Assembly: GCF_004664715.2 (NCBI RefSeq)
Contig: NC_051070.1
Coordinates: 72,358,200 to 72,422,199, forward strand
Direction: 5' to 3'
Length of the DNA: 64,000 nt
Source of the DNA: Peromyscus leucopus
Lineage: Eukaryota; Chordata; Mammalia; Rodentia; Cricetidae
Under the pieces are notes generated by a model. That model saw only the letters and a program-made list of their open reading frames with translations, was not told the DNA's origin and searched no databases. Each line of letters starts with the position of its first letter. Position 1 is the first letter of the stretch. The position numbers and the translations under genes were made by a program. Of the stretch, positions 19,349-30,809 are shown piece after piece.

Positions 19349-20264
19349 GCAAAAAGAGTTTTGATGTAGATGTGCATTAAGCATTATTGTGATGATTGTC
19401 ACCAGGAAACTTTTTCCCAAAGTTGCACTGTACTTAAATGTGTCTAAAATCAACTGCCCAGGTTTAGTCTCTGAGGGAGACCAGCTCCCTCTTATTCCCC
19501 TAGGGTACCCTTGAACAGGGAGAAATGAGGAATTTGTAGATAGAACTATATATAGAGAGAGACAGAAAACACAGGATAGCCTCAGGAGGGCCTGGGTCCA
19601 AACCCACCAGCCCCTTCTGTCTCTACTAAAGGTTTTTTTAAAGGAATGCCAAGGGATGGAGGAAAAGACCTCCCCCCAATATAGCAAGTGTAGACCATCC
19701 CAAACACCTGGTGACCATGCACGTGGTCAAACCATCCCCTAATGCAGCCCTGCTGTGTAAAGCAAGCTCAGATCTCACTAGGAAAGCTTTGTGGGCTCCC
19801 ATAAGTCTCCAGAAGTTTGAACCAACACCTAGTAAGTTGTGTTGAACTGGATTTCCTTCTTGCCTCATGTGTATCATTACTCTGCTGGCCCTATTACAGA
19901 GACATCTCATTGATTAAATGTGAATGGTAGCCCCCTTTTCCAAAAACAACCAACCAACCAAATACCTGAGTTGGTCTAGTGTGGATACAGAAGACAGTCC
20001 ATGTAGCTTAGGCAGGTAGGCTACTGAAAAAAAAAAAAGAAAAAAGAAAAAGAAAAAGAAACAGAGGAAGAAATTGCATGATCTCAATCCAAGAAAATGG
20101 AGTCCATATGTCTTACCACAAATTGTAACTGTGAACATTAAGCAATCTCATTTGGATCCCATTTTTACAATTCCTCAGCTTCAGGATACAAGCTGTTGCT
20201 GGTGAATAACTGGAAATAACCCACAAAATAACTGGAAGGAAAGGTATGCCCAATTCCCAGAGGT
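19349..20264. other. No recognised feature
   Basis: Unassigned; an A/G-rich stretch lies at 20023-20068. Confidence 0.45.
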
Positions 20265-20270
20265 GATGCT

Positions 20271-20777
20271 CGTTGGAGAATATTATTTTAAGATGTGTTA
20301 CATTTATTTATGCTGTGGAACATTTGTTTAATGGTGCAAAGATGTAGTGCATTCCTTTATGTTGCATTTGTTTAACTCTGTGAAGCTGTGTTACTGTGCC
20401 TGTCTAAAACACCTGATGGTCTAATAAAGAGCTGAACAGCCAATAGCAAGGCAGGAGAACAGATAGGCGGGGCTGGCAGGCAGAGAGAATCAATAGAAGG
20501 AGAAATCTGGGAGGAGCAAGAAGAGAGATCAAGAAGAAAGAAAAGAAACGGTCAGCCACCCAGCCATACAGCCAGCCATGGAGCAAGAGTGAAAGTAAGA
20601 TATACAGAAGAAAAGGAAAAAGCCCAGAGGCAAAAGGTAGATGGGATAATTTAAAGTTAAGAAAAACTGGCAAGAAACAAGCCAAGCTAAGGCCGGGCAT
20701 TTATAACTAAGAATAAACCTCCGTGTGTGGTTTATTTGGGAGCTGGGTGGCGGGCCCTCAAAAGGGTAAAAAACCCA

Positions 20778-20821
<44 letters not shown>
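20271..20821 (+). mobile_element. Solo LTR with perfect 6-bp duplication and terminal (AAC)n
   Basis: GATGCT flanks it at 20265-20270 and 20822-20827. It begins CGTTGGAG (first T mutated to C) and ends in an (AAC)n run ending ACA. GGTCTAATAAAGAGCTGAAC near 20418 and GGCGGGGC near 20467 lie in the promoter region. The open frame at 20404-20700 (-) is an artefact. Confidence 0.87.
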
Positions 20822-20957
20822 GATGCTGTTGTTCTGGGAGCACAGGAAGCCACTGTGAAGGAGGGTCACCTTCCATCCATTTGTCACACCTGAACACGGC
20901 ACAGGGAGACATCAGTCGGATCCTTGACCCTTGCTGCTGGCTGGTCTTTAAGGCTCT

Positions 20958-21138
20958 TTGTTGTTGTTTAAGATTTTTGTTTGTTTGTTTGTCTTGAGAC
21001 AGACTTTCTCTGTGTAGCCCTGGCCATCCTGGAACCCGATCTGTAGACCAGGTTGGCTTCAAACTCAGAGATCCCGCCTGCCTCTGCCTCCCAAGTGCTG
21101 GGATCAAAGGTGTGCAGTATGCATCACCACTGACCGGT
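20958..21138 (-). mobile_element. B1 SINE
   Basis: TTTGTTTGTTTGT tail, GAGACAGACTTTCTCTGTGT, CCAGGTTGGCTTCAAACTC, GTGCTGGGATCAAAGGTGTG. Confidence 0.9.
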
Positions 21139-21185
21139 AGTATTTAACATTCTTAGACACCAGCTAGTTAAAAGTAGTTAATCAT

Positions 21186-21295
21186 GTCAGCTGTGGTGAA
21201 ACACACCTTTTGTCTCGGCACTCAGAGGAAGAGGCAGGCAGATTTCTGTGAGTTCCAGGCCAGCCTGGTCTACATGAGATCCACTCTCATACAAA
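21186..21295 (+). mobile_element. B1 SINE, 3' truncated
   Basis: GTCAGCTGTGGTGAAACACACC then CAGATTTCTGTGAGTTCCAG and GGCCAGCCTGGTCTACA. Confidence 0.8.
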
Positions 21296-21954
21296 CTAAC
21301 AGATGAGTTAATCCTGGTTTAAAACATTATAAGCTTGTGTGGCACATTTAGCCAGTTAGAAAAGCAACTGCCTGGGGTCTGTGGCAGTGTCAGATCTAAC
21401 TACAGAAAATGGCTGTTCTCTCTTCCTCTTCCTCCTTCTTCCTCTACATCTTTTCCTGGTGATTTCCTTTTCTCATTCTTGATGTTTTCCTTCTAACTCA
21501 CTTTATTTTTTCCCTTACAGCTTATATACTCCAGCAAAATCTTTCAAGCAATATAAAAATTACAATGTAGTTACATTCTACTTTTCAAGTGAATGGTTAC
21601 AATGAATACAAGTAAAAAAAATAGCATGTTTTCCATATACCTTACATGATTAAACATTTTATGTACTACAGGTGAAAAACAAGTTGTCCTAAGAACCCAC
21701 ATACATTCATAGCCAAGCAACTAGTAACAGATTAACAGACTGTGAGTAAGCAAGGTGTTTTTCTTAGCCAGTTCTTTTGCTGGCAGGCTATATTTCGAGG
21801 TTACAGAAAAAAGAATCATTTTATTATTTATCTCAAAAGGTAATCTTGTAAGAAATCTTAAAAGAATCACAAATCTAAACTTTTATATATGAAAAAGAAC
21901 CAGTCAGCTCTACTTTAAATCTTTAGGGTGCATACCCACTCATCATCCATAGTT
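21296..21954. other. AT-rich, no recognised feature
   Basis: No coding signal; could hold an old ERV or L1 remnant but nothing is specific enough to name. Confidence 0.4.
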
Positions 21955-22142
21955 TTTTGTTTTTTAAATTTATTATTTATTACACATACAGTGTTCTGCC
22001 TGCATGTCTGCCTGCAGGCCAGAAGAGGGCTCCAGATCTCATTACAGGTGGTTGTGAGCTACCATGTGGTTGCTGAGAATTGAACTCAGGACCTCTGGAA
22101 GAACAGCCAGTGCTCTTAACGTTGTGCCATCTCTCCAGTTCC
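21955..22142 (-). mobile_element. B2 SINE
   Basis: Complete minus-strand B2; flanks share CTCATC..ATAGTTTTTT. Confidence 0.93.
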
Positions 22143-22985
22143 TCATCAATAGTTTTTTTTATATCAGGAAGTTGAGGGCAGAAGTGGGTACAAGGAATTA
22201 ATCATCATCTTTGATCACCAACCAATCCTAGCAAGAAAGGCACGTCAGCCAATAATAATTGGTTGCTTTGTTTTTGATCCCTGACCTAATGAATCTATCA
22301 CTCAGCTATGTGTCCTTGTGAACTTTAGATTGTCTTCTTGGATTTTTCACCTCAAAGCTATTTGACAAAAACATCTTTGTCTAATCTTAAGTCATTTTCA
22401 AAGCTTTCTTTCAGCTATGATGCACTCTAGAACCTGTGAACATATCTTCCAACATTAAGATTAAAATAATTTGAGCCAACCTGGCTCTTGGGACTCAGTT
22501 GTTTTCTTTAATCGTTAACCTAAGCCACAGTCTATACAGCTCCTCAATAGAAACTCATGTGTTCTAGCTGTGTGACACTTCCCTGTTTTATTTTTTATCC
22601 TCTGCAGCCTCTGCTTTATCAGAAGCAGGGACAACATTTTGTCCTACATTTACCTATGCTAATTTTTCTTCTAAACTGACCTCTATCATAATTCCTAACT
22701 ATATTAAAAATCCTCAATCTTCAAAATCCTATTTAAAATAGCACTATTATCATATAAAATCATTGCTTCAGTTAAACAGAACAGCTTATGGGGAAATCAT
22801 CTTCATAATAATCCGTAGGTAAAAATGCCCAGTAGAACGTGATATTTCCAAGAGATGATCACACTGCATGAAGAGCAGTGGGGATCCCCCCAGGCCCATT
22901 CACACCACGCCACGCCAGATACCAGAGACAAATGCCATCAGCAAACATGCAAAGACACAGCAGTAGGAAGAGTAAAAAGTATAGA
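22143..22985. other. AT-rich, no recognised feature
   Basis: Unassigned sequence; no convincing frame. Confidence 0.4.
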
Positions 22986-22987
22986 AT

Positions 22988-23098
22988 AAGCTGGGTGGTG
23001 GTGGTGCACACCTTTAATCCCAGCACTCTGGAGGCAGAGGCAGGTGTATCTCTGAGTTCAAGTCCAACTTGGTCTACATGGTGAGTTCCATATCTTTA

Positions 23099-23127
<29 letters not shown>
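22988..23127 (+). mobile_element. B1 SINE
   Basis: AGCTGGGTGGTGGTGGTGCAC to GTGAGTTCC and an (AAAAC)n tail. Confidence 0.9.
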
Positions 23128-23130
<3 letters not shown>

Positions 23131-24081
23131 CTTCCAAAGATATCACCATCCTGTATTACAGAGCTATAGTAATGAAAACCAAATGGTATTGGCATTAAAA
23201 CAGACACACTGATCAATGGAATCAAATTGAAGACCCAGACATAATTCCACATACATATGGACACCTGATTTTTGGTAATGAAGCCAGAAAGACAGCATTT
23301 TCAACAAATGGTGCTGTTCAGACTGGATGTGTGCATGTAGAAGAATGTGAATAGATACATACTTATCATCTTGCACAAAACTCAAGTACTAGTGGATCAA
23401 AGACCCCAACACAAAATCAGATACACTGAATCTGATAGAAGATAAAGTGGGGAATAGCCTTGAACACAAGGCACAGGAGACAACTTCCTCAACAGAATAC
23501 CAATAGCGCAGGCAGTAAGATCAACAATTAATAAATGGGACCTCATGGAATTGAAAAGCTTCTGTAAGGCAAAGGACACCATCATTCAGACAAAATGGCA
23601 GACAGAGGACTAATATCCAAAATATATAAAGAACAAACCAAATAATCCAACTACAAAATGCATCACAGATGTAAACAGAAAATTCTCTATAGAGGAAACT
23701 CAAGTGGCTGAGAAACAATTAAAGAAATGTTCAACATGCTTAGCCACCAGGGAAATATAAATCAAAACTACTTTGAGATTCCATCTTGCACCTGTCACAA
23801 TGGCTAAGGTCAATAACACAAGTGACAGCTCATGCTGGTGAGGGTGTGGAACAAGGGGAACAGTCTTCCATTACTGGAGGGAGTGCAAACTCTTACAGCC
23901 ACTATGGAAATCGATATGACAGTTCCTCAGAATATTGGGAATCAATCCACTACTAAGATCCAGCTTGGGCATATACCACTCTTGGTATACCCAAAAGATA
24001 CCCCATCTTACCATAAAGATATTTGCTTAACCAAGTTCATTGTGGCTTTATTCATAATAGCCAGAAACTGGAAACAACCTA

Positions 24082-24393
24082 TGTGGCAGGGTCCTGCGCT
24101 GTGGTTCCCTTTGGGGCAGGAGGCCAAGTAGGTGCAGAGTCAACGACACAGACTTAGGGAGAATGTTGAAACAACAAGCTCAGTTAATTCAGGAAGAGGC
24201 AATCCTCATATACCCTCAACCCTGCCCTGGGGGGAAGGTCTGATGAATACGCATCTGCTAGTGTGACATGGCTGCCTCTCATTGGTCCAGGTCATCTCCA
24301 GATCATGTCTTTGCTGTTGTTGCTAAGACCCTTAGACAGACCCAGGTTGGCTCTCAGAAAGTATCAGGCCTGTTAGAGATGAGTCATCCCACA
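24082..24393 (-). mobile_element. Solo LTR inserted in L1, perfect 6-bp duplication
   Basis: AACCTA flanks it at 24076-24081 and 24394-24399, and removing it restores L1 sequence. Same family as the LTR at 89-429, in the opposite orientation. Confidence 0.93.
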
Positions 24394-24487
24394 AACCTAG
24401 ATATCCCTCAACAGAAGAATGGACAAAGAAACCGTGGTACATTTACACAACGGAGTATTACTCAGTTGTTAAAAAAATTACATCATA

Positions 24488-24652
24488 GCCGGGTGGTGGT
24501 GGCGCATTCCTTTAATCCCAGCACTCGAGAGGCAGAGGCAGGTGGATCTCTGTGAGTTCGAGGCCAGCTTGGGCTATAGAACGAGTTCCAGGAAAGGTGC
24601 CAAGTCTACACAGAGAAACCCTGTCTCAAAAAAACCAAAAAAAAAAAAAAAA
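24488..24652 (+). mobile_element. B1 SINE inserted in the same L1
   Basis: GCCGGGTGGTGGTGGCGC to CTGTCTC and an A tail. Flanks read ATTACATCAT and ATGACATCAT. Confidence 0.93.
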
Positions 24653-25035
24653 ATGACATCATGAAATTTGTAGGCAAATGGATGAAACTAGAAAAAAATC
24701 AACTGAGACCCAGAAAGATAAATATAGCATATATTTGCTTATAAATGGATATTAGCCATTAAATAATTGATAACCAAGCTGCAATGCATAGACCTAGAAG
24801 GTTGGGTAATGAGGAGTCTAGAGGGGATGCAAGGATCTCCCTGGTAGGAGGAAACAGAATAGATTTTTAAGGGTGGACTGGAGCCTGATGGGGACAGGGG
24901 TGGGGTGGGGTAAATCAGGTGTAGGAGAGAAGGTGTGGAGGGAGAGAGTGTGGAAAGAGACAGCTGTAACTGGGGGGCACTTGGGGGATGGCATGGAAAC
25001 CTAGTGCAGTGGAAACATCCTGGAGTATATGAAGG

Positions 25036-25372
25036 TGATCCTAATGAAGATTCCTAGTAATGGCAGGTATGGAGCTTCAGTTGGCCATCTCCTGTCATTA
25101 GGCAAGGCTTTAGTGGTGGGACTGGGTTGCCTCAACTGGTCCCCTACCTAATTCCTGCTGTGACAAGGCTAAATGCTCATTCTTTGCAAAGGACTCTATC
25201 ACCACAGAAACAAAGCCTAGGGAAACATTTCAACAGGTCAGCATGAATTACCACTGAATCATCCTGCAGAGAATTTTTAAGCAATGCATTATCTTCTAAT
25301 TGCACTTTATTTTATCTCTTACAGTATAATTTTCCATTTCTCTTTTCTTTCCTTAAGGGAGTAGATTGCTTG
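25036..25372. other. No recognised feature (possible L1 3' flank)
   Basis: Unassigned sequence with no coding signal. Confidence 0.4.
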
Positions 25373-25375
25373 TTT

Positions 25376-25612
25376 GAAAGATTTATTGTTATTGTTATAC
25401 ATTTATTTTATTTTATGGGTATGGACATTTTGTCTGCATGTATGTCTGTGCACCATGTGCATGCCCGGTCCCCACAGAGGCCAGAAGAAGACATCAGATT
25501 CCCTGGAACTGGAGTTACAGATAATTTTGAGCCGTCCTGCGGGGGCTGAGAATTGATCCCAGGTCCCCAAACGAGCAACCAGTACTTTTAACCACTGAGC
25601 CATCTGTCCAGT
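25376..25612 (-). mobile_element. B2/B3-type SINE
   Basis: GAGGCCAGAAGAAGACATCAG, CCTGGAACTGGAGTTACAG and CCACTGAGCCATCTGTCCAG on the minus strand. Confidence 0.8.
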
Positions 25613-25817
25613 CCTCTATTTTATTTTTGTGAATGGGCCTGAGTGTATCTATGTATGTGCACGACGCCTGTGCAGGTAGCTGTGGAGGCCAGAAGAGAGC
25701 TTTGGATGTTCTGAAACTGGAGTTACAGGTGGTAGTGAGCCACCCAGTGTGAGCAACCCAGGTCCTCTGCACGAGCGGTAAGTGTTCTTAGCTGCTAAAC
25801 CAGCTCTCCAGCCCTGA
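25613..25817 (-). mobile_element. B2/B3-type SINE, second copy in tandem
   Basis: GGAGGCCAGAAGAGAGCTTTG, CTGGAGTTACAGGTGGTAGT and CCAGCTCTCCAGCCC follow the previous SINE directly. Confidence 0.75.
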
Positions 25818-26095
25818 GCAGGCTAATTGGATGTGTCAGTAGTATTTCAATACACATTAGTTTTCTTGGTCTTTGTAACTTTTTCCATAGTTGTTTTTCT
25901 TATCTCCTCGTGGTTTTCCTCTAGTAATAAACAAACAGCAATTTTTAGAATGGTTTTCAAACTGCCTCAAGGCCTCACAAGCTGCACTGGGATTGCCTGT
26001 TCACTCTGAGGGGAAGAAACAGCCCAGAGGCTTCTATTGTCTTCACTGAGAATGTTGATTGACATCCTCAATTAGCTCTAGCTCTTGTTTGAAGA
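25818..26095. other. No recognised feature
   Basis: Unassigned sequence. Confidence 0.4.
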
Positions 26096-26108
26096 AAAGC
26101 ATGATATC

Positions 26109-26275
26109 TTTTTTTTTTTTTTTTTCTTTTTTTCAAGACAGGGTTTCTCTGTGTAGCTTTGCGCCTTTCCTGGAACTCACTTGGTAGCCTAGGCTGGCCT
26201 CAAACTCACAGAGATCCACCTGCCTCTGCCTCCCGAGTGCTGGGATTCAAGGCGTGTGCCACCACCGCCCGGCAT
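26109..26275 (-). mobile_element. B1 SINE
   Basis: T tract, CAAGACAGGGTTTCTCTGTG through GTGCCACCACCGCCCGG; complete. Confidence 0.95.
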
Positions 26276-26281
26276 GATAAC

Positions 26282-26472
26282 ATTTTTTTTTTTTTTAAGA
26301 TTTATTTATTTTGTACTCAGTGTTCTGCCTGCATGTATGCCTGCAGGCCAGAAGAGGGCACCAGATCTCATTGTAGATGCTTGTGAGCCACCATGTGATT
26401 GCTGGGAATTGAACTCAGGACCTCTGGAAGAGCAGCCAGTGCTCTTAACCTCTGAGCCAGCTCTCTAGCCCC
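26282..26472 (-). mobile_element. B2 SINE
   Basis: T tract, AAGATTTATTTATTTTG through AGCCAGCTCTCTAGCCCC. Sequence on both sides of the B1 plus B2 pair (AAAAGCATGATATCTT and AAAAGCATGGTATCTT) is duplicated. Confidence 0.93.
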
Positions 26473-26473
26473 C

Positions 26474-26615
26474 TAAAAGCATGGTATCTTGCTTGCCACT
26501 TTTACTATGTTAATCCTACCTATCCATGAGCATGGGAGATCTTTCCATTTTCTGATATCTTCTTCAATTTCTTTCTTCAGAGACTTAAAGTTCTTTCTTT
26601 CTCTCTCTCTTTCTC

Positions 26616-26707
<92 letters not shown>

Positions 26708-26890
26708 TCAGCTGAGGATTGAACCCAGGGCCTTGCACTACTTAAAATTCTTATCATAGAGGTCTTTCACTTGTTTAGTTAGTGTTACCCCAAAGTATTT
26801 TATATCATTTGTGGCTATTGTAAAGGGTGATGTTTCTTTGATTTCTTTCTCAGCCCATTTATCATTTGTGTGATACAGCCTTTGAGGAGG
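26474..26890 (-). mobile_element. L1 ORF2 fragment, minus strand, with an ID insertion
   Basis: The minus strand follows L1 ORF2 3' sequence; the plus strand reads CATGAGCATGGGAGATC, TTCTTCAATTTCTTTCTTCAG and, after the ID element, CATAGAGGTCTTTCAC. Frames are broken by the insertion. Confidence 0.88.
26596..26739 (-). mobile_element. Truncated ID SINE with long (GAAA)n tail, in L1
   Basis: Only the last 30 bases of the ID body remain (minus strand GCAAGGCCCTGGGTTCAATC), followed by about 110 bp of tail. The target duplication ACTTAAAGTTCTT / ACTTAAAATTCTT (26583-26595 and 26740-26752) differs at one base. Confidence 0.9.
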
Positions 26891-26983
26891 AACAAAAAGG
26901 AAAACATGTTTACTTTCCTGAATTTATAGAATAAGAGTTTCTTTGAATGCCATGTCACCTGAAAGGTAAGAATTCAGATGTCC

Positions 26984-27428
26984 TGTAGATGTAACCAACC
27001 GTCTTATTAAATAAGAAACACAGAACCAATGTAAAAGAGAAAGCCAAGAGATCAGAGCTCAGAGCTAAAATCTTACCCTTCCTCCTGCGGTGATCCTAGC
27101 TTCCCGAAAGAGAACTATTTCCTGTGTGTTTGTCTTTTCATAGTCTTTTTGTTTTGCCTTCTCATTGGTTGTAAACCCAAACATGTGACTGCCTCATCAC
27201 TGTCTGTATGTACAGCCCCCCAGGTCTTAAAGGCATATGTCTCCAATGCTGGCTGTATCCCTGAACACACAGAGATCTACCTAGCTCTTCTACTAAGTGC
27301 TGGGATTAAAGGCGTGTGCTACCACCGCCACACTCTTGCTATGGCTCTAATAGGTCTGACCCCTGGGCAACTTTATTTATTAACATACAATCAAAATCAC
27401 ATTTCAGTACAATTAGAATACCACCACA
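26984..27428 (-). mobile_element. Solo LTR, perfect 6-bp duplication
   Basis: ATGTCC flanks it at 26978-26983 and 27429-27434. In + orientation it begins TGTAGATGTAACC and ends ACCACCACA. A B1-like block (TGCTGGGATTAAAGGCGTGT) lies at 27299-27318. Same family as 1409-1818. Confidence 0.93.
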
Positions 27429-27500
27429 ATGTCCTAACAATTTTTACCTTTCTGTCACCTCAGAATATTTTTCTAAAACAATGATTCATCAAGTATGGTC

Positions 27501-27869
27501 TGTTGTGAGTCTTTCTCTGTCCCACCAGCCAGCTCCCAAATAACCACACAGAGACTTATTAATTATGAAAGCTCAGCTGATAGCTTAGGCTTGCTTTTAG
27601 CTAGCTCTTATAAATTAGATTAGCCCATTTCTATTAGTCTATCTGTTGCCCCAAGGCTCATTTACCTCATCTATGTACTGTCCATCCTGCTTTCCCGTTT
27701 CTTCTTCATCTGGCCAGTGACTCCTCATGACTCCACCCTTCTTCCCAGTATCCTCTCTGCTCCCCAATTCCTGCCTAATTATTGGCCATTTAACATTTTA
27801 TTAAACCAATAAAAAGGCACCTTGGCAAAGACACATCTTCACAGTGTACAAGAAGGTCATTCCACCACA
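27501..27869 (-). mobile_element. 3' LTR of the minus-strand ERV
   Basis: In + orientation begins TGTTGTGAGTC and ends TCCACCACA. On the minus strand TTGGTTTAATAAAA lies about 65-75 bp from its start. Confidence 0.88.
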
Positions 27870-27885
27870 TTTTCCCCTTTTTCTC
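27870..27885 (-). promoter_or_regulatory. Polypurine tract of the ERV
   Basis: TTTTCCCCTTTTTCTC abuts the LTR; on the coding strand this is a purine run, the usual plus-strand primer. Confidence 0.8.
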
Positions 27886-29331
27886 TAAATAAAAAGGAAA
27901 AGGTTTAAGTCTAACACAATAAAGCTATATATAATAAGAACAATTGTTAGTTAAGAATTACCCTCCATTTGTATTTAGCAATGTTGGAAAAAATACTTTA
28001 TTATTTATCTTGGTGAGTTCAAAGTAAAAAATTAGTGTAACTAATTTATCTTCTATCATAACTAAGGAAAACCTTAGCTATGACTTTCTGGTCTTCAGCT
28101 TCATCAAAGATTCCAGAAGGATATAATGTTACCTTAGTAAACAGGAAGTGCAGAGCAAAGCAACTTCCAAAACTAAAAGAAATGACAGAAACAGCTGCTG
28201 CCTAGACAGTCACCCAAGTTTCCTCATCACTGTTGGAATATCCATCTTCAGCCTACAGACCTAGCATATTTGAGAGACTTTCCTGTGAAGCAGGAATTTC
28301 TGAAGGACTGTCCCACCTAGTCTTGGCAAAGTTCAGCAGTCACTTTCTTTTGTGTCCTGCTTGCCCAGTTTGGCAAGCATATTGTCAGCAGTTGAGGCAA
28401 GTCAGTTTCTTGCCCAAATGGCTAGCTTTGCCACATTAAAAGCAAACTCCATATTCCATTTCTTTGATACCCATCATCCTTTTTTGAAGTAGATTGGTGC
28501 TACCAGAAGCAGACATGTCTCACTCTACAGAAAAGCCTTTTTTATTAAATCATTTTAAATCCCACATTCTGTAGGTCTTTGAAGTATTTGAAGGTCATTT
28601 TATCTATATAAAATGTATCTCTGTATGACCTTGACAACATACCTTACATGACTATAAGTTTGATTGCTATAGATGACTAACTACTAACCTGTATTTTTTA
28701 ATATCCTAAAGAGCTTTTCAAGACTAAAACTTTGCATAATCTTTTAAAATGAGCTGTATAGGTACAACTCCTTAAAGGAGAGTAGAAACATATGTACAGT
28801 ATAATAAGAATAACCTTAAATTTGTATCAATATGTAAAAATCCATACCAATGTAAAGTATTTGAGAGTAGTTTTATTCAAAAATACTCAACAATCCACTC
28901 TTTTATTCCATCATTTCTATATTGTATCCCCATTTTTCTCTTTAGAAGGAGATCCTTGAATCTAATCTCCTTTGTTTAGCTTTTTTTCCCTGACCATGAC
29001 TAATAACAACTTGTAACCAACCCCATTAAATGATGACAAACATCTATGACCCATCAAATGACCAAAAGCCATCCACCCCACCTCTTGGGAATGTAGGTGT
29101 CATGTTCTCTAGACTGATTCCTGTTGTCTGGGATGCTGGCTCCTGCTGTCTTTAGAAGGCCCTGGGAAAATTGGGATAATGGTCAAATCTTGAGAGAGTT
29201 AGCTGTATGATTTATCATCCAGTGTCTGTGCAATGGGAAAATGCGAGACTTATCTTAAGTCCTGGCTGGAGTAGTCTGTGAGGCTGGACCATTTCAGCTA
29301 GCAGCCTTGAAGCTGTCCGGATGCAGAGCTC

Positions 29332-29686
29332 TATAGGCATAACTTTCTGTTCTGCCAGCCTCCAAATAACCACACAGAGACTTATTATTAATTATACATG
29401 CTCAGCTAATAGCTTAGGCTTGTTAATAACTAGCTCTTACAACTTAAATTAACCCATATTTCTTATCTATGTTCTACCACAAGTCTTGGCACCTTTCTTT
29501 AACACAGCACGTTCAACTTCCTTCTCCCTAAGTCTCCTGCCAACTCTACCCTCTCATCATAGAGCTCTCTCCCTGTTCGCAAGTCCTGCCTAACTTCTTC
29601 CTGCCTAGCTATTGGCCATTTAGCTCTTTATTAAACCAATCAGAGCAACACATCTTTACAGTGTACAAAAAGACTATTCCACATCA
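29332..29686 (-). mobile_element. Solo LTR nested in the ERV internal region
   Basis: Related to the ERV's own LTRs. Flanks GAGCTC (29326-29331) and GAACTC (29687-29692) differ at one base. It begins TATAGGCAT (decayed TG) and ends CCACATCA. Confidence 0.8.
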
Positions 29687-30788
29687 GAACTCTGAGGAAA
29701 CTGCAACAGAGGCACTTTGAGAGGCTGGATCACCTGGGCCACATATTTTCATTGGTGTTTGGTCCCCTTGCTCTGAAAATACACAAACTTCCAAAGGTAA
29801 CATGCATATTTGCATTAACACGACTATGGAATTGTGGTGTGTACAAGTCAGTTAAAGATGATTTTGTTGTTGTTCAGCAGGTAAAAGGCATCTGTCAACT
29901 TTATAAGTCTATTTGGTCTGCATAACCAAACTGTAATATAAATGTCTATATATATATATATGCCATGTGAAAGTCATGAGGACTCTGTAGCCAACAAGAT
30001 TTATCATGTCTCATCTCGTCTCAGTGCTGTTCCCATGCAGAAGGATTAGCTTACATGTCACCTGTCCTGTTGTCTTTCTTGTTGGCTTCCTTCCCTGTGT
30101 CTGTAGCCAAGATACTCAGGAGGTCTCCCCCAGTCAAATCTGATCTCTATTAACCTAGAAGGAATCCACAGCCTTTCATTCCCTATGGAAAACAAAAGCA
30201 TAGCCTCTTCCTCAATGTAATACATTTTTTTTTAACTTACGTTCTAAAGTTAAATTACATTCTTAAAATAACTAGGCTGCTTCAATTCAGTAGTTCCTTC
30301 CATAATCCAATGTCTCCCAGCAGCTGCTGTCTGTTCATTAGACACCCTGGGTATTTTCCATCCTTACATGGCTTATTTATTTTTTATATTACTTTATTCT
30401 TTCTGTGAACACTTTACTATCATTTATAAACTATTTGCTTTTTCCTTTGACTGTCTATACCAATTTTTCTGAAGCCTGTGCCCATTGTTAAACAGACTGT
30501 AACCCGTTTAGAGGGTTTTTTTTTTCCCACTTGAACCTGTCTTTCCTGAGCATCTGCAGCATTCTCTGATTGTGTGAGACAAATCTTAAGTTGCCATGTC
30601 AGGTGCAGCATGGCTCAGCTTAAGTGCATGGTGCTGGTGGCTGGCTCCAGTCCTCAGGCAGCTGCCAGGAGAAGCATCTCTGTACTGTGGTAGGCACGAG
30701 ACTGCAAGACTAGGAAGCTGTGTTTGGCTCTGTATTTGTGTGTTTGGAAGTTTTTTAAAGCTTTCTCAGGTTTTATGTGGAAATGCAT

Positions 30789-30807
30789 GCCCCCATGGTG
30801 GACACCA
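30789..30807 (-). promoter_or_regulatory. Degraded tRNA-Lys-type primer binding site
   Basis: On the minus strand TGGTGTCCACCATGGGGGC lies two bases from the LTR end. It resembles the primer site complementary to tRNA-Lys1,2 used by betaretroviruses, with several substitutions and one extra base. Confidence 0.65.
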
Positions 30808-30809
30808 TT

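Larger units (their letters stand above)
23128..25035 (+). mobile_element. L1, 5' truncated ORF2 and 3' UTR, with two insertions
   Basis: From 23128 the sequence follows rodent L1 ORF2 3' coding sequence (ACAGAGCTATAGTAATGAAA, GGCAAAGGACACCATCATTC, AAACTGGAAACAACCTA) and then the purine-rich 3' UTR (about 24790-25035). Frames are broken throughout, so it cannot encode a working protein. A solo LTR at 24082-24393 and a B1 at 24488-24652 interrupt it. Confidence 0.92.

Noticed and set aside
20529..21107. 192-codon open frame on the minus strand
   Set aside because: It spans a solo LTR, an (AAC)n array and a B1; no conserved domain.
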